64,000 nucleotides of DNA from Phaeobacter gallaeciensis DSM 26640 (GTDB lineage: Bacteria > Pseudomonadota > Alphaproteobacteria > Rhodobacterales > Rhodobacteraceae): the NCBI RefSeq assembly GCF_000511385.1, contig NC_023137.1, positions 1,495,001 through 1,559,000 on the forward strand, written 5' to 3'. The notes beneath the pieces were generated by a model. It did no database searches and was not told the DNA's origin. It saw nothing but the letters and a program-made list of their open reading frames with translations. The position numbers were made by a program, and so were the translations under genes. Positions within the stretch are counted from its first letter, which is position 1, and the number at the start of each line of letters is the position of its first letter. Positions 53,873-63,476 of this stretch are shown piece by piece.

Positions 53873-55831
53873 TCACAGCGAAATCCTGTAGCGAGCAAAG
53901 CCATCCGGCCCTTCGCCCGCAGGTTCAATGGCAATGCTTTCAACGCTGTCGACATAGCCCGCCGCTTTGGGGCCGGTGTCAAACAGCACGGAGGTCCCCT
54001 CCAGCGGGGCGAACCGCCAGTTGGCATCCGCTCGCGGGCTGATGGTGCCTTTCTCAACGATATAACGCACGATCACGTCGCGGTTGGTGTCGGGCCCCTC
54101 AAAGACGACTGTATCCCCCATCGCGCCGGGGAAGGCGCCACCGCCGCCTGCACGATAATTGTTGGTGGCGATAATGAATTCCTGCGCGGGGTCGATCGGC
54201 GCGCCGTCGAACTCAAGATTGACGATGCGATTGGCCTCCGGGTTTTCCAACGCGCCCTTGGGGCCGAACTTCGACGGTTGTGACAGATCGATCTGATAGG
54301 TCACCCCGTCAATCACGTCAAAGTTGTAGCTAGGGAAGGCCGGGTTTAGCAGCACCTGATCCGCCTCACCTGGGGTGATCTGGTTGAACATACCAGCGGA
54401 ACGTTCCAGCCAGTCCTTGACCTGAGCGCCGGTTACCCGCACCGCACGGGCGGTGTTGGGGTAGAGGTAGAGGTCGGCGACATTCTTGATCGCCACATCG
54501 CCCTTGGGCACATCGGTGTAATACTCCGCACCCCCGCGGCCGCCAGCCTTGAACGGGGCGGCGGCCGAGAGGATCGGCAGCCCCTCATGTTCGGTGCCTT
54601 TCAGCATCTGCTCAATGTACCATGTCTGGGCAATCGACACGATTTGCACTGAGGGATCATCCGCGACCAGCGCAAAATAGCTGTGCAGCGGTGCGTCAGT
54701 CTTGCCTACGGCGCGGCGCACATATTGCAACGTCTCGTCATGTTCCTTCTGTACGGCCGCCAGCACTGCCGGGGCGCTTTCGACCAATGCGGTGATGGAC
54801 CGGTCCTCTTTGCGCCGCGAAATGGGACGTGCCTCTGATGCATGGCCAACCACGCGCCAGCCGGATCCGTCACGCTCCAGCATCAGATCGATCAGACCCA
54901 TATGGCTGCCCCAGAACCCGCCCATGGTGGCAGGGGTGCCGTGGATGGTGCCCTTGTCCACATCAACGCCTGCGAAATCGGCATAGGTGGAGGAGGGGAA
55001 GACCAGATGCGAATGGCCGGTCATAATGGCGTCGATGCCCTCAACTGCCGCCAGCGGTACGGAGGCGTTCTCCATCCCATCAGCTTCCTGCGCGCTGCCA
55101 ATACCGGAATGTGAGAGCGCGATAATGATATCGGCACCTTTTTCCTTCATCTCTGGAACATAGGCGCGGGCGGTTTCCAGAATGTCGCGCGCCTGTACGT
55201 TGCCTTCGAGATGGCGGCGGTCCCAGTTCATCACCTGTGGCGGGACAAAGCCAATGAGGCCGATCTTGATCGCATGTGTATTGCCTGCGCCATCAGTCAG
55301 CTCGCGCTCCATAATGACATAAGGCGGCAGCAGGGTTGTGTCGTCGCGCGGCCCGGCGCCGGTTGATTTGGCAACATTGGCGCAGACCACCGGGAAATCG
55401 GCCCCGGCGAGAGATTTCATCAGGAAATCCAGTCCGTAGTTGAATTCATGATTGCCCAATGTCGAGGCATCAAAGCCAACCGCATTCATCGCCTGAATGA
55501 CCGGATGGGTGTCGCCTTCCTTCATGCCACGCTCATAGGCGATATAGTCGCCCATCGGGTTGCCTTGCAGAAAATCGCCATTGTCCAGCAGCAGCGAATT
55601 GGTCGCCTCAGCGCGGATATCACCGATCAGTGAGGCGGTTCGTGCCAGTCCGACCGTGTCGCGCGGTTTGTCGGCGTAGTAATCATAGGGAAACACATGC
55701 ACATGCAGGTCAGTGGTCTCCATCAGGCGCAGATGCACCTGGTTGGAGGCGGCCTGAACAGAAAACGGATGCAGTGCAATAAGACCGGCACTGCCGGCCA
55801 GAAAGGACCGGCGATCAAGTTGGATAGGCAT
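53873..55831 (-). CDS. cpdB: 2',3'-cyclic-nucleotide 2'-phosphodiesterase / 3'-nucleotidase
   Basis: A 652-residue periplasmic bifunctional enzyme scavenging nucleotides. A twin-arginine-like signal ([14 protein letters not shown], with one arginine pair) leads into a calcineurin-type metallophosphoesterase with [30 protein letters not shown] and GNHEFNYG, then a 5'-nucleotidase C-terminal substrate domain with [11 protein letters not shown] and [15 protein letters not shown]. Length suits CpdB rather than UshA. It is alone; upstream is an intergenic region with no clear site. Confidence 0.93.
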   Translation of the reverse strand: MPIQLDRRSFLAGSAGLIALHPFSVQAASNQVHLRLMETTDLHVHVFPYDYYADKPRDTVGLARTASLIGDIRAEATNSLLLDNGDFLQGNPMGDYIAYERGMKEGDTHPVIQAMNAVGFDASTLGNHEFNYGLDFLMKSLAGADFPVVCANVAKSTGAGPRDDTTLLPPYVIMERELTDGAGNTHAIKIGLIGFVPPQVMNWDRRHLEGNVQARDILETARAYVPEMKEKGADIIIALSHSGIGSAQEADGMENASVPLAAVEGIDAIMTGHSHLVFPSSTYADFAGVDVDKGTIHGTPATMGGFWGSHMGLIDLMLERDGSGWRVVGHASEARPISRRKEDRSITALVESAPAVLAAVQKEHDETLQYVRRAVGKTDAPLHSYFALVADDPSVQIVSIAQTWYIEQMLKGTEHEGLPILSAAAPFKAGGRGGAEYYTDVPKGDVAIKNVADLYLYPNTARAVRVTGAQVKDWLERSAGMFNQITPGEADQVLLNPAFPSYNFDVIDGVTYQIDLSQPSKFGPKGALENPEANRIVNLEFDGAPIDPAQEFIIATNNYRAGGGGAFPGAMGDTVVFEGPDTNRDVIVRYIVEKGTISPRADANWRFAPLEGTSVLFDTGPKAAGYVDSVESIAIEPAGEGPDGFARYRISL

Positions 55832-55979
55832 TTTTCACTCCGACGTCTTTTTATAATAGACATCCATGCTAGCAGAAAAATGCGTATCGTCATGTGACAG
55901 TTTTGCGCTAACAGGCTCGGCGGCAGCCTGTCGCGCAGATCTTGAAGAACTTTTTTATCAGTTGGTTATGTTTGATATT

Positions 55980-56450
55980 TCAAGGGCGCAGCCCGGTTTC
56001 ACGCAGCATGCCCCGGCGTTTAGCAGCGTAATAGTAGCCACGTGAATAGTGCTTCACCGCCTGATCATAGCTGCCATCAGACAGAAGCCAGGCCCCGCGC
56101 AGATACTTGACCGCGTATTTCAGATTGGTGTCCGCATCCAGAAGATCCTTCGGCCTGCCCCGAAATCCCATGGAGCGGGCGGTGGCGGGCAGGATCTGTA
56201 ACAGCCCGTAATAAGGCCGGTTGATGGCCCAAGGGCGATGGGTGCTCTCGCGGATCGCAAGCCGGTGCACCAAGGGGCGCGGCACCTCGTACTGGTCGGC
56301 CCAGAAATTGATCTTGCGGCGCAACTCGGGTGTTTCGTTGGGGTAAAGGGGCGGCTCCGCGGCGTGCTCCGTTGCGGCGGGTGCATCGCCACAGGCGGCA
56401 AGGGCCAGCGGGCTGAGAAGGAAGGCCAGAGCCGTTCTGCGATCAATCAT
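55980..56450 (-). CDS. Lytic transglycosylase-domain lipoprotein
   Basis: A 156-residue lipoprotein: lipobox LAAC with lipidated Cys20, then an SLT/goose-lysozyme-like domain. The catalytic Glu is in IRESTHRPWAIN, and YGLLQILPATARSMGF is the usual second motif, with DADTNLKYAVKYLRG at the end. It cuts peptidoglycan glycan strands in the periplasm. Short for the family but complete in the core. Confidence 0.88.
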   Translation of the reverse strand: MIDRRTALAFLLSPLALAACGDAPAATEHAAEPPLYPNETPELRRKINFWADQYEVPRPLVHRLAIRESTHRPWAINRPYYGLLQILPATARSMGFRGRPKDLLDADTNLKYAVKYLRGAWLLSDGSYDQAVKHYSRGYYYAAKRRGMLRETGLRP

Positions 56451-56762
56451 GGAAACTGCCTGTTAGATCCCCGGTCTGGCCGGGCCGGGCGCAGATTAGG
56501 CCGGGGGCGGGATTTGGGCAAATGGCAGATATCGGCATCGGCGGATATCCCCGCTCTTGGTGGTAGAGGCTGAGGGTTGGGCGTAGCTGGTTCAAATTTT
56601 AGCGGCTATTCAATTGTGCTTTGCCCTCGATGTGCCGCAGGATTTTTGCGCGCATGAACCGGGCATCGCCCCGTCCCAACACGGCTCCCGTGCCTGCGGC
56701 CCGCTTGGGATGCACATGCAAAGGGGCCGCGAGGGGGAGCCTTCGCGGCTCCGCCTGTGCCG
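56451..56762. other. Intergenic region with no convincing gene
   Basis: About 310 bases between the lytic transglycosylase and a small minus-strand gene. No long frame or hairpin; only short GC-rich stretches are seen. Confidence 0.4.
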
Positions 56763-56945
56763 TCAGGACTGAATGACCCTGTGCGGATTGTGCTGGGTCA
56801 GTTCAGCCGTGATCAACTCTGCTGGCACAAGATCGCTGATAGTCTCGCCCTTATGGCGCGGGTTCTCAAAGCTAAAGCCCCGCAGCAGCCGCAACAGCAG
56901 ACGGCGGCGCAATGCGGTTTCTTCCCGGATCAATTCCTCTTCCAT
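56763..56945 (-). CDS. Possible small hypothetical protein
   Basis: A 60-residue frame from ATG 56945 (weak site GGGGGTGA upstream). It is Leu/Arg/Glu-rich with an amphipathic helix (EEELIREETALRRRLLLRL) and a polar tail. No family, no signal peptide. Codon use is like that of real genes, but it could be chance; evidence is only the start site and the free position between genes. Confidence 0.4.
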   Translation of the reverse strand: MEEELIREETALRRRLLLRLLRGFSFENPRHKGETISDLVPAELITAELTQHNPHRVIQS

Positions 56946-57120
56946 GGTCACCCCCAGATGACTGCATATCGTCGAACACAGACGCGTGGGCACAAGCCCA
57001 CGGCGGGGTTCAAGACTGGTCAAAACCAGCGAAGATGAGGTTACCAACGTAAAGCTTTATGCGGTGAGTTTGAGGAGATTTTGATCTGTCTGCAGATCGC
57101 AGTATCTGACAGGTCACACG

Positions 57121-57150
57121 AAAAAGGCCGCCCCGGATGGAGCGGCCTTT
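57121..57150 (-). terminator. Terminator after the rpsF-rpsR-rplI operon
   Basis: GGCCGC pairs with GCGGCC around a short imperfect middle, flanked by A-run and T-run; it lies just beyond the rplI stop. Confidence 0.85.
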
Positions 57151-57177
57151 CTCAATGTCGGATAGATCCAAGGCCGA

Positions 57178-57792
57178 TCAGGCGTTGGTCTCTTCGTCGT
57201 TTGCAGCCGGGGCTGCATCGTCGTCATCGTCCGAAGCGGCAGAGCCGATATCGTCGAACAGCTCGGAGATTTCGAATTCAGCAGCGGCTTCTTCTTCAGC
57301 GGCCAGCTCTTGAATCGATTTGCCCGAGGCTTGCAGCTCAGCTTCTTCAGCGGAACGTGCAACGTTCAGTTTGATCTGAACTTCGACTTCAGGGTGCAGC
57401 TTCACAGCAACGCTGTGCAGGCCCAGATCCTTGATCGGCGAGAGCAGAGCGATCTGCTTCTTGTCGACCGAGAACCCTTCTTCGGTGGCTGCGTCTGCGG
57501 CGTCACGGGGGGTGACGGAACCGTAGAGCGCACCCGCGTCAGAAGCGGAGCGAATCACGATGAACTGCTGACCGTCCAGCTTTTCTGCCAGAGCTTCCGC
57601 TTCTTTCTTGGTTTCCAGGTTGCGCGCTTCCAGCTGCGCTTTCTGGTCCTCAAAACGAGCGATGTTGTTCTGCGACGCGGTCAGCGCCTTGCCTTGCGGC
57701 AGCAGGAAGTTGCGTGCATAGCCGGGCTTGACGTCCACGACTTCGCCCATTTGGCCCAGTTTGGCCACACGTTCCAGAAGGATAACTTGCAT
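57178..57792 (-). CDS. rplI: 50S ribosomal protein L9 with acidic extension
   Basis: A 204-residue L9. The N-terminal domain has [35 protein letters not shown], followed by the long connecting helix and C-terminal domain ([18 protein letters not shown]). Beyond about residue 150 there is an extra acidic Ala/Glu/Asp tail with runs of Asp, longer than E. coli L9 (149). Such tails are common in this group. It is last in the rpsF-rpsR-rplI operon. Confidence 0.96.
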   Translation of the reverse strand: MQVILLERVAKLGQMGEVVDVKPGYARNFLLPQGKALTASQNNIARFEDQKAQLEARNLETKKEAEALAEKLDGQQFIVIRSASDAGALYGSVTPRDAADAATEEGFSVDKKQIALLSPIKDLGLHSVAVKLHPEVEVQIKLNVARSAEEAELQASGKSIQELAAEEEAAAEFEISELFDDIGSAASDDDDDAAPAANDEETNA

Positions 57793-57804
57793 GTGCTTAT
57801 CTCC

Positions 57805-58032
57805 TTACTTCACGGCGTAGGGCAGCAGGGCGAGGAAACGGGCGCGCTTGATAGCACGGGCCAGTTCACGCTGCTTCTTTGCCGAAACGGCGGTGATGCG
57901 CGAGGGCACGATCTTACCACGTTCGGAAATGTAGCGCTGCAGAAGACGGGTGTCTTTGTAGTCGATTTTCGGCGCATTGTCGCCCGAGAACGGGCATACT
58001 TTACGACGACGGAAAAACGGTTTGGCTGCCAT
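57805..58032 (-). CDS. rpsR: 30S ribosomal protein S18
   Basis: A 75-residue S18 with [14 protein letters not shown] at the N terminus and [25 protein letters not shown] in the core. It binds the S6 partner on the 30S platform. Middle gene of the ribosomal operon. Confidence 0.97.
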   Translation of the reverse strand: MAAKPFFRRRKVCPFSGDNAPKIDYKDTRLLQRYISERGKIVPSRITAVSAKKQRELARAIKRARFLALLPYAVK

Positions 58033-58060
58033 GGTTTAGCGTCCTTTTCTCAAGCGTTGA

Positions 58061-58414
58061 TCAGCGGCGCTCACGACGCGAGTCGCGCTCATCGCGCTTC
58101 TGCATCTGAACCGAGGGGCCGTCTTCATGTGCGTCAACCTTGATGGTCAGAACGCGCATTACGTCATCATGCAGGCGCATCAGACGCTCCATTTCCTGGA
58201 TCGCCGCTGCGGAGGCATCGGTCTTCAGGAAGGAGTAGTGGCCCTTACGATTTTTGTTGATCTTATAGGCCATCGTCTTGACGCCCCAGTACTCGCTGTC
58301 GACCAGGCTACCGCCGTTGTCGGACAGAACAGCACCGAAATGTTCGATGAGGCCTTCAGCTTGCGAGTTGGACAGGTCCTGACGCGCAATCATGACATGC
58401 TCGTAGAGTGGCAT
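58061..58414 (-). CDS. rpsF: 30S ribosomal protein S6
   Basis: A 117-residue S6: MPLYEHVMIARQDLSNSQAE, central YWGVKTMAYKINKNRKGHYSF and a basic tail. It is the first gene of the operon. The region upstream (58415-58939) presumably holds the promoter. Confidence 0.97.
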   Translation of the reverse strand: MPLYEHVMIARQDLSNSQAEGLIEHFGAVLSDNGGSLVDSEYWGVKTMAYKINKNRKGHYSFLKTDASAAAIQEMERLMRLHDDVMRVLTIKVDAHEDGPSVQMQKRDERDSRRERR

Positions 58415-58939
58415 GTGAACTCCAGTTTGTGTCTAGGCGCATTTCATAGACAGGGCGGTTGATCCTTCCGCTGCCCTGTCACGAGAGTCTGCGCGGATCG
58501 AAAATGTCGCGGAAGGAAGCCCCCATATACAGGTTGCCGCCAAAAGGGCAAGCGTCGTTTGCTGCACACCTCTCAGGCCGGGAGTGGAAGCGCAGGACAC
58601 ATATAATCAGCGGCGGTCGCAGCGGGGATCCAAAGTACGCGCATTTCAATGTGAACCAAATTTTAGCAAAACCATGCCAGGTTGAGTGTGGCTGAAGACA
58701 GACACCTAAAGGACCATGCGGGCAGGGCGTTGAGCTGGTCCTTCCGGCGATGGTTACCCGCAAAGACCTGTGGACGCGACCACTATTTACCGCATCTGCG
58801 CCCAATTTCGGCCCCAATGCTGGCGTCAATCTTGGTTAACAAGGTGTTAACCGGTCAGCCAGACCCAGACCAAGGCGCAGAAAGCGCCGCAGAGAAGGCA
58901 GGACAGACCGACCGCGTTAAGAGTGAAAAGGGACCAGAG
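58415..58939. other. Divergent intergenic region before rpsF and the membrane protein
   Basis: About 525 bases. Frames such as 58459-58695 have no family likeness or convincing ribosome site and read as chance. It contains the promoters of rpsF and, on the other strand, of the next gene. Confidence 0.45.
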
Positions 58940-59536
58940 ATGAGCATCATCGAACCATCCGATATCGGGTTTCAGCCTGCGCATCAGGCTCAATTTGGTC
59001 ATGCGATGCACGGCACCTCAACTCAATCCTACATCAGACAGTCCCGTGCTGCGCGGCGTCTGGCGGATCTGGCCCGTTCCACACCGTTGAACCTACAAGT
59101 GCAGGCCAATTGGCCGGTCCGCTCCATCCTGCTACGCATTCTTGGTGGAGGGATGGTGCTCGGCTCCACCGGGCTGTGGCTGCTGCCCGATGCTGGGGTC
59201 GATCCGCAGATGTCGTTGATCCGGATCGGGGTTTCCATCGCCTTCCTCTTTGTCGGGCTGATCTTGCTGACCACACATCATCCCGACAGTCAGCCGGAGG
59301 CGTGTTTCGACCCGGTCCGTTGCGAGCTGCGGATTCTGCGCAAATCCCGTAGTGGTGCCCCCCGCGTTGTCCTGCGCCGCAGCTACGCCAGCCTTGGCGG
59401 TGTGCGCCTTTCGGCCAATGCCATTGCGGTCCTCGACAGCGACGGGTCCGTTTTGATGGAGTTGCCGATCGACAGCACCGACACCCGTTTGCGGCTGCGC
59501 GATCAGCTCAATGGCGCTTTGCCCATTCTCAGCTGA
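58940..59536 (+). CDS. Hypothetical membrane protein
   Basis: A 198-residue protein with a polar N terminus (about 1-60), two membrane helices (ILLRILGGGMVLGSTGLWLL; LIRIGVSIAFLFVGLILLTT) and a cytoplasmic or periplasmic beta-rich end (CELRILRKSRSGAPRVVLRR). It matches no family I know. The start at 58940 has GGGAC ribosome-like site nearby; a longer frame from 58682 is unlikely. Gene between rpsF and yceI. Confidence 0.6.
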   Translation: MSIIEPSDIGFQPAHQAQFGHAMHGTSTQSYIRQSRAARRLADLARSTPLNLQVQANWPVRSILLRILGGGMVLGSTGLWLLPDAGVDPQMSLIRIGVSIAFLFVGLILLTTHHPDSQPEACFDPVRCELRILRKSRSGAPRVVLRRSYASLGGVRLSANAIAVLDSDGSVLMELPIDSTDTRLRLRDQLNGALPILS

Positions 59537-59774
59537 CCACTCACTAAGAAGCCGGCCTTATAGGTGGTGCCGTTGCTGCTCTGCCTCGGCCCATATCGTG
59601 TCACTATTCTGTGCCGCCACCCATCACAACTGCGCGAGAACCTGCCACTCTGCACAGATGCAGCTTTGGTTGTTCATCTGAACACAGATAGTGTTGGGTT
59701 TTGCGGGCTTCCCTTTCGGGCGAGAAAATCCTCAACTGGGAAGCGATGTTACACGGTCCAATGGAGCCAAGATT

Positions 59775-60350
59775 ATGAAAACCACTCTTCTCGCTGCCGC
59801 CCTGATGGGCGCTGCCGCCACTACCGCTTTTGCCGCACCCGAAGCCTATAATCTGGATGCGAGCCACAGCCAGGTGGTGTTCAGCTACAACCACCTTGGG
59901 TTCTCGACGACCTATGGCATGTTCTCCGGGTTCGAGGGTGAGATTGCCTTTGATCAGGAAAACCCCGAAGCGTCCAGCGTCTCGGTCTCAATGCCGGCAA
60001 AATCGATGCTGACCGGTTGGGAAGGGCGTTTTGATCATTTCATGTCGAAGGATTTCTTTGGCGCTGATGACAAGGAGATGATCACCTTTACCTCCACCGG
60101 TATCAAGGTGACTGGCGAGAATACCGCCGAAATCACCGGCGATCTGACCCTGAACGGCGTCACCAAATCCGTGGTTCTGGACGCCAAGCTGAACCAGGTT
60201 GGTGATCACCCGATGGCGGGCAAGCCCTGGGCCGGTTTCGACGCCACCACCACGCTGCTGCGCTCCGACTACGAACTGGGCAAATTCGCCCCCTTCGTCA
60301 GCGATGAGGTCGATGTGAAAATCTCGGTTGAGGCAATGAAAGCCGAATAA
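59775..60350 (+). CDS. YceI-family periplasmic lipocalin-like protein
   Basis: A 191-residue protein with a signal peptide (about 1-20) and the YceI lipocalin fold (YNLDASHSQVVFSYNHLGFSTTYGMF, GRFDHFMSKDFFGADD, GDLTLNGVTKSVVLDAKLN). YceI proteins bind polyisoprenoids in the periplasm and are alkaline or osmotic stress-inducible in several bacteria. It lies near a cytochrome b561-YceI fusion (61990), a partner family. Confidence 0.9.
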   Translation: MKTTLLAAALMGAAATTAFAAPEAYNLDASHSQVVFSYNHLGFSTTYGMFSGFEGEIAFDQENPEASSVSVSMPAKSMLTGWEGRFDHFMSKDFFGADDKEMITFTSTGIKVTGENTAEITGDLTLNGVTKSVVLDAKLNQVGDHPMAGKPWAGFDATTTLLRSDYELGKFAPFVSDEVDVKISVEAMKAE

Positions 60351-60398
60351 GCCGGATGCCCGACGGCGGAATCACAAGACCCGCCGCCCAACAACTTG

Positions 60399-60428
60399 AA
60401 ACCGCTGCCCCGACGGGGTGGCGGTTTT
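60399..60428 (+). terminator. Terminator after yceI-type gene
   Basis: AAACCGC and CCCC pair with GGGG and GCGGTTT, with T5 after the stem. Confidence 0.75.
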
Positions 60429-60474
60429 TGTCGTTGGAGCATGATGGTCCGCTGTGAGCCCAAAATTACAAAGC

Positions 60475-60774
60475 TCAAAGAGTGGCCATTTGGTCTTCTA
60501 ACAGCTTTCCCCAAGTGAAGATTTCAAACGTCCTATGCTCTGGAAAGTAGAACGGATCATTGGTCACCAATTCTTCAACTTCTGCTTTACTGTCGACTTC
60601 AACGACCCATAAGGCTCCACAAAAAGCACCGTCAGGGTCAGGTTTCAGCCCACCACCTATCAGTAATTCAGGGTGTTTTTTCGCGTATGCCACGTGCGCG
60701 TCCCGAAGGTCCTGCCGTGATCGCACAGCAAGCATGTCTGCGGTATCCGTAAAGATTACAACCCAGCGTGTCAT
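60475..60774 (-). CDS. YciI-family protein
   Basis: A 99-residue YciI-like ferredoxin-fold protein with VVIFTDTADMLAVRSRQDLRDAHVAYAKKHPELLIGGGL, and C-terminal YFPEHRTFEIFTWGKLL. Such proteins have a catalytic-like His-Asp pair (DAHVAY) of unknown role. The start at 60774 has AAGGAGATG upstream, better than 60789. Composition is less GC-rich than core genes; it is part of an islet with the FRG gene. Confidence 0.82.
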   Translation of the reverse strand: MTRWVVIFTDTADMLAVRSRQDLRDAHVAYAKKHPELLIGGGLKPDPDGAFCGALWVVEVDSKAEVEELVTNDPFYFPEHRTFEIFTWGKLLEDQMATL

Positions 60775-61045
60775 TGGCATCTCCTTCATTTGAGATTTAC
60801 GATACCTTGCCCTGAAATCTGGAAGTAGGGCCAGTTCGTGTTCCTCGTAACTCCATGTCCTAAAGGCAGAGAAGTCCGCTCAGCCGACTTTGACCTCTGG
60901 TTTCGGTCCCGGTTTGGTACGCTGGCGCGGCCAACGGCGGCAGTGAGCCCAAAGTGCCGACCTATTGCGTCGCAGCTTATGTCCGCAATAAACTCCCAGA
61001 ACCGGCAGATGCAAGTTGACGCAAAGTATATGGAGGCCGTAGCTA

Positions 61046-61837
61046 GTGACCGTTGAAGCAATTGAGAATCTCGCTGACTTTGTTGTTTGGTCCCGAAAGT
61101 GCTCAAAAAAATTTGGACTTCGACGCGCTACTCTTGAAGTTTGCTTTAGGGGTCAATCACTAACGGACTGGACACTGAAACCCAGCTTATACAGGGGGTT
61201 TGTCCCTCCAGAACTTGAACGCGAGCTTATCAGAGACTTCAAAACGCATGCTTCCGAGTTCTTGAGCAGCGATCAACGCTCAGACGTTGACTGGTTGTTT
61301 CTCGCTCAACACCATGGTGTCCCAACACGTCTCTTAGACTGGACCCTGAACCCTTTGGTCGCCCTTTATTTTGCTTGTGAAGACCACACACGCGGAGAAA
61401 ACGGCAAAGTGTTCGCGTTAAACGCTTGGGAACTCAATAAAACCTCGTGTGGTATGCAAGCTGTGCCTGCTACAGACTCCGAGGTTTTTCAAGACTATGT
61501 CTTGCCGCTGAACGACAAAGCGGTTCAGCGGACCGTTCGCGCTCAGCAGCCTTTGGCCGTTCGTCCAAACTACCTGTTTCGTCGCTCAAACGCACAAGCT
61601 GGTTCGTTTACAATTCATGGATCAAAAACACAGGCTTTGGAGAAGACCCAGTTCGTTAGAAAAAACCACCAAGCTTGCTTGGCCCAAATTGAGATCAAAG
61701 GTGAGAAGAAACTCAATTTATTGAGAGAACTATATTCCTTTGGTATTCATAGGCAGTCACTGTTTCAATCAATAGACTCAGTAGGTGATCGGGTTAAGTT
61801 TCGATATTCAAACGACTACTTCGACAAGCGTAGATGA
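61046..61837 (+). CDS. FRG-domain protein
   Basis: A 263-residue single-domain protein of the FRG family. FRGQ is at 34-37 with the W-x-L-x-PSLYR extension, and QHHGVPTRLLDWT at 88-100 followed by NPLVALYFAC, the signature for the family. FRG proteins often occur in mobile or defence-associated neighbourhoods, with unknown biochemistry. The start GTG at 61046 has GGAGG nine bases upstream. GC is far lower (about 45% by eye) than the window average. No partner genes with defence motifs adjoin it. Confidence 0.82.
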   Translation: MTVEAIENLADFVVWSRKCSKKFGLRRATLEVCFRGQSLTDWTLKPSLYRGFVPPELERELIRDFKTHASEFLSSDQRSDVDWLFLAQHHGVPTRLLDWTLNPLVALYFACEDHTRGENGKVFALNAWELNKTSCGMQAVPATDSEVFQDYVLPLNDKAVQRTVRAQQPLAVRPNYLFRRSNAQAGSFTIHGSKTQALEKTQFVRKNHQACLAQIEIKGEKKLNLLRELYSFGIHRQSLFQSIDSVGDRVKFRYSNDYFDKRR

Positions 61838-61989
61838 GGGAATAGGCTTCTCCTGGCCGGTGCCCGATGCTTCTCGAGAGGCAAGCAGCCATTGACCTCT
61901 ATGGCCCAAATGGCAGCTTTGTCCGCATAGCTGACCAAGACACTGTATGGATACCCTCATCCATCAGCAGTGTGCCTGCTACAGCCCCC
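61838..61989. other. Short noncoding end of the FRG islet
   Basis: A region of about 150 bases before the convergent cytochrome gene. A frame from 61867 reads on into the antisense of that gene and has no family likeness. Confidence 0.4.
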
Positions 61990-63291
61990 TCAGGGCGCGC
62001 GGCTGGCGGTCAGGTCGACGGCGATTGTCACCGCATAGGCCAGCGAGCCTTCGTCCTGCACACCGCGTCCGATGTTGAAATCCAGCCGGTTCACTTCGGC
62101 GCTGCCGGACATCACTGCGGTGTCACCGTTCAGATTGAGCGTGAAGGGCAGGCTCAGCGGCACCTCCTGGTCGCGGATGCGCAGGGTGCCGTCAGCGACA
62201 TAGCCCTCCGCCAGCCTCTCAATCTCGGCACGGAACTCGGCGGTGGGGTAGCTGGCACTGTCGAAATAATCCGGACCCATCGCCTGATCGGTGACCGATC
62301 CCAGCATCAGCGAGGGGATTGCCACGGAGACGGTGACCGTGCCTGCCGGGCCGGGGGCGTCTGGCTCCTCAAACGCGATGCTCGCCTGCCATTGGTCGAA
62401 CTGGCCGCGCACCTCGCTGCCCATCTGCACGATGGCAATGGCGAGAGTGCCGTCCTCAACCACCCAGCTACCAGCGGGCAGCGCCTCAGCGGGGGCGGCA
62501 TCTGTGGCGACATCGTGGGTATGATCATCTCCGTGGGCGGCAGTGTCGGCTGGCCCATGGCTATGCGGCGCATAAAGTCCGAAGGCGCCGCCACCCGCCA
62601 ACACCAGAACCCAGATCACCAGCGCCATAAGAAACGGCAGGGTACCATGAGGCGTCTCGGCCTTGACGGTGACCTTAGGCGTGCGCCCCGGCAACATCCG
62701 GCGCAGGGTGGCGTCACGGTCGACCACCTCATGTTTCAGGGCACCAGCGATATGCAGCCCCAGCGCCACCGCGAGGATCCAGACAAACAACCAGTGCAAC
62801 CCGCCGAACACCGCAGCCACCGCCTCCGATTTCGGCACGAACGGCAGGCTCTGGCCAAAGGGCCACCAGATCGGCGCAAAACCTGTGGTTGCTGCATGGT
62901 GGATCCAGCCCGTCAGCGGTGCGGCAACCAGCGCACCGTAAAGCAGCCAGTGCACCACCTCCGCCAGCACCGTCTCAGCCCGTCGGTCGGGGTGGAGAGC
63001 GACTGGCTTGGGCTGGCTCAACGCCCAGAGAATGCGCAGGAGCGCAGTCAGAAACAGTGCCAGCCCCAGTGTTTTATGCAGTGAAAATAATAGCGCGGCG
63101 CGGGTTAGCGTGGCCTGTGATCCGTCAAAATCGGCGCTCTGGATATGATGCGCCAGATCATTGGCGAAGTACCCCAGCGGAAACACCGCCAGCATCAACA
63201 GGGCGGTCAGCCAGTGAAACCCCTTGGCAACGCTGCCATAGTGATGGGCGGTGTTGTGGCGGGCGACGGGAGAGCTGGCAGGGGAGGACAC
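61990..63291 (-). CDS. Cytochrome b561 and YceI fusion protein
   Basis: A 433-residue protein fusing a four-helix cytochrome b561-like domain (about 15-200; His in FHWLTALLM, LHKTLGLAL, VHWLLYGALVAAPLTGW and GLHIAGALKH) and a C-terminal YceI domain (about 265-433). A further helix (about 215-240) and a His/Asp-rich linker (HSHGPADTAAHGDDHTHD) connect them. The b561 part probably moves electrons across the membrane; heme ligation by His is inferred. It is divergent from fabD. Confidence 0.88.
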   Translation of the reverse strand: MSSPASSPVARHNTAHHYGSVAKGFHWLTALLMLAVFPLGYFANDLAHHIQSADFDGSQATLTRAALLFSLHKTLGLALFLTALLRILWALSQPKPVALHPDRRAETVLAEVVHWLLYGALVAAPLTGWIHHAATTGFAPIWWPFGQSLPFVPKSEAVAAVFGGLHWLFVWILAVALGLHIAGALKHEVVDRDATLRRMLPGRTPKVTVKAETPHGTLPFLMALVIWVLVLAGGGAFGLYAPHSHGPADTAAHGDDHTHDVATDAAPAEALPAGSWVVEDGTLAIAIVQMGSEVRGQFDQWQASIAFEEPDAPGPAGTVTVSVAIPSLMLGSVTDQAMGPDYFDSASYPTAEFRAEIERLAEGYVADGTLRIRDQEVPLSLPFTLNLNGDTAVMSGSAEVNRLDFNIGRGVQDEGSLAYAVTIAVDLTASRAP

Positions 63292-63476
63292 GTCAGGGAA
63301 AACCTTCTCTTCAAGAGTGACAGGATCACCCTATCTTCTCAGCCGGTTGAGACAACACGCATCTCTGTCACCTGATGCACAGGCTTGGTGCATCCGCGCA
63401 AGGCTGTGCTTGTACGCAGCGTCACCTGCGTCTAAACCCGGTGCAACGCAGATGTGCAGAGAAGATGAGGTCTCAG

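Noticed and set aside
61462..61984. TGTGCCTGCTACAG repeated at 61462-61475 and 61971-61984
   Set aside because: One copy is inside the FRG coding sequence and the other is near the end of the cytochrome gene; a 14-base match could be chance and does not bound an obvious element.
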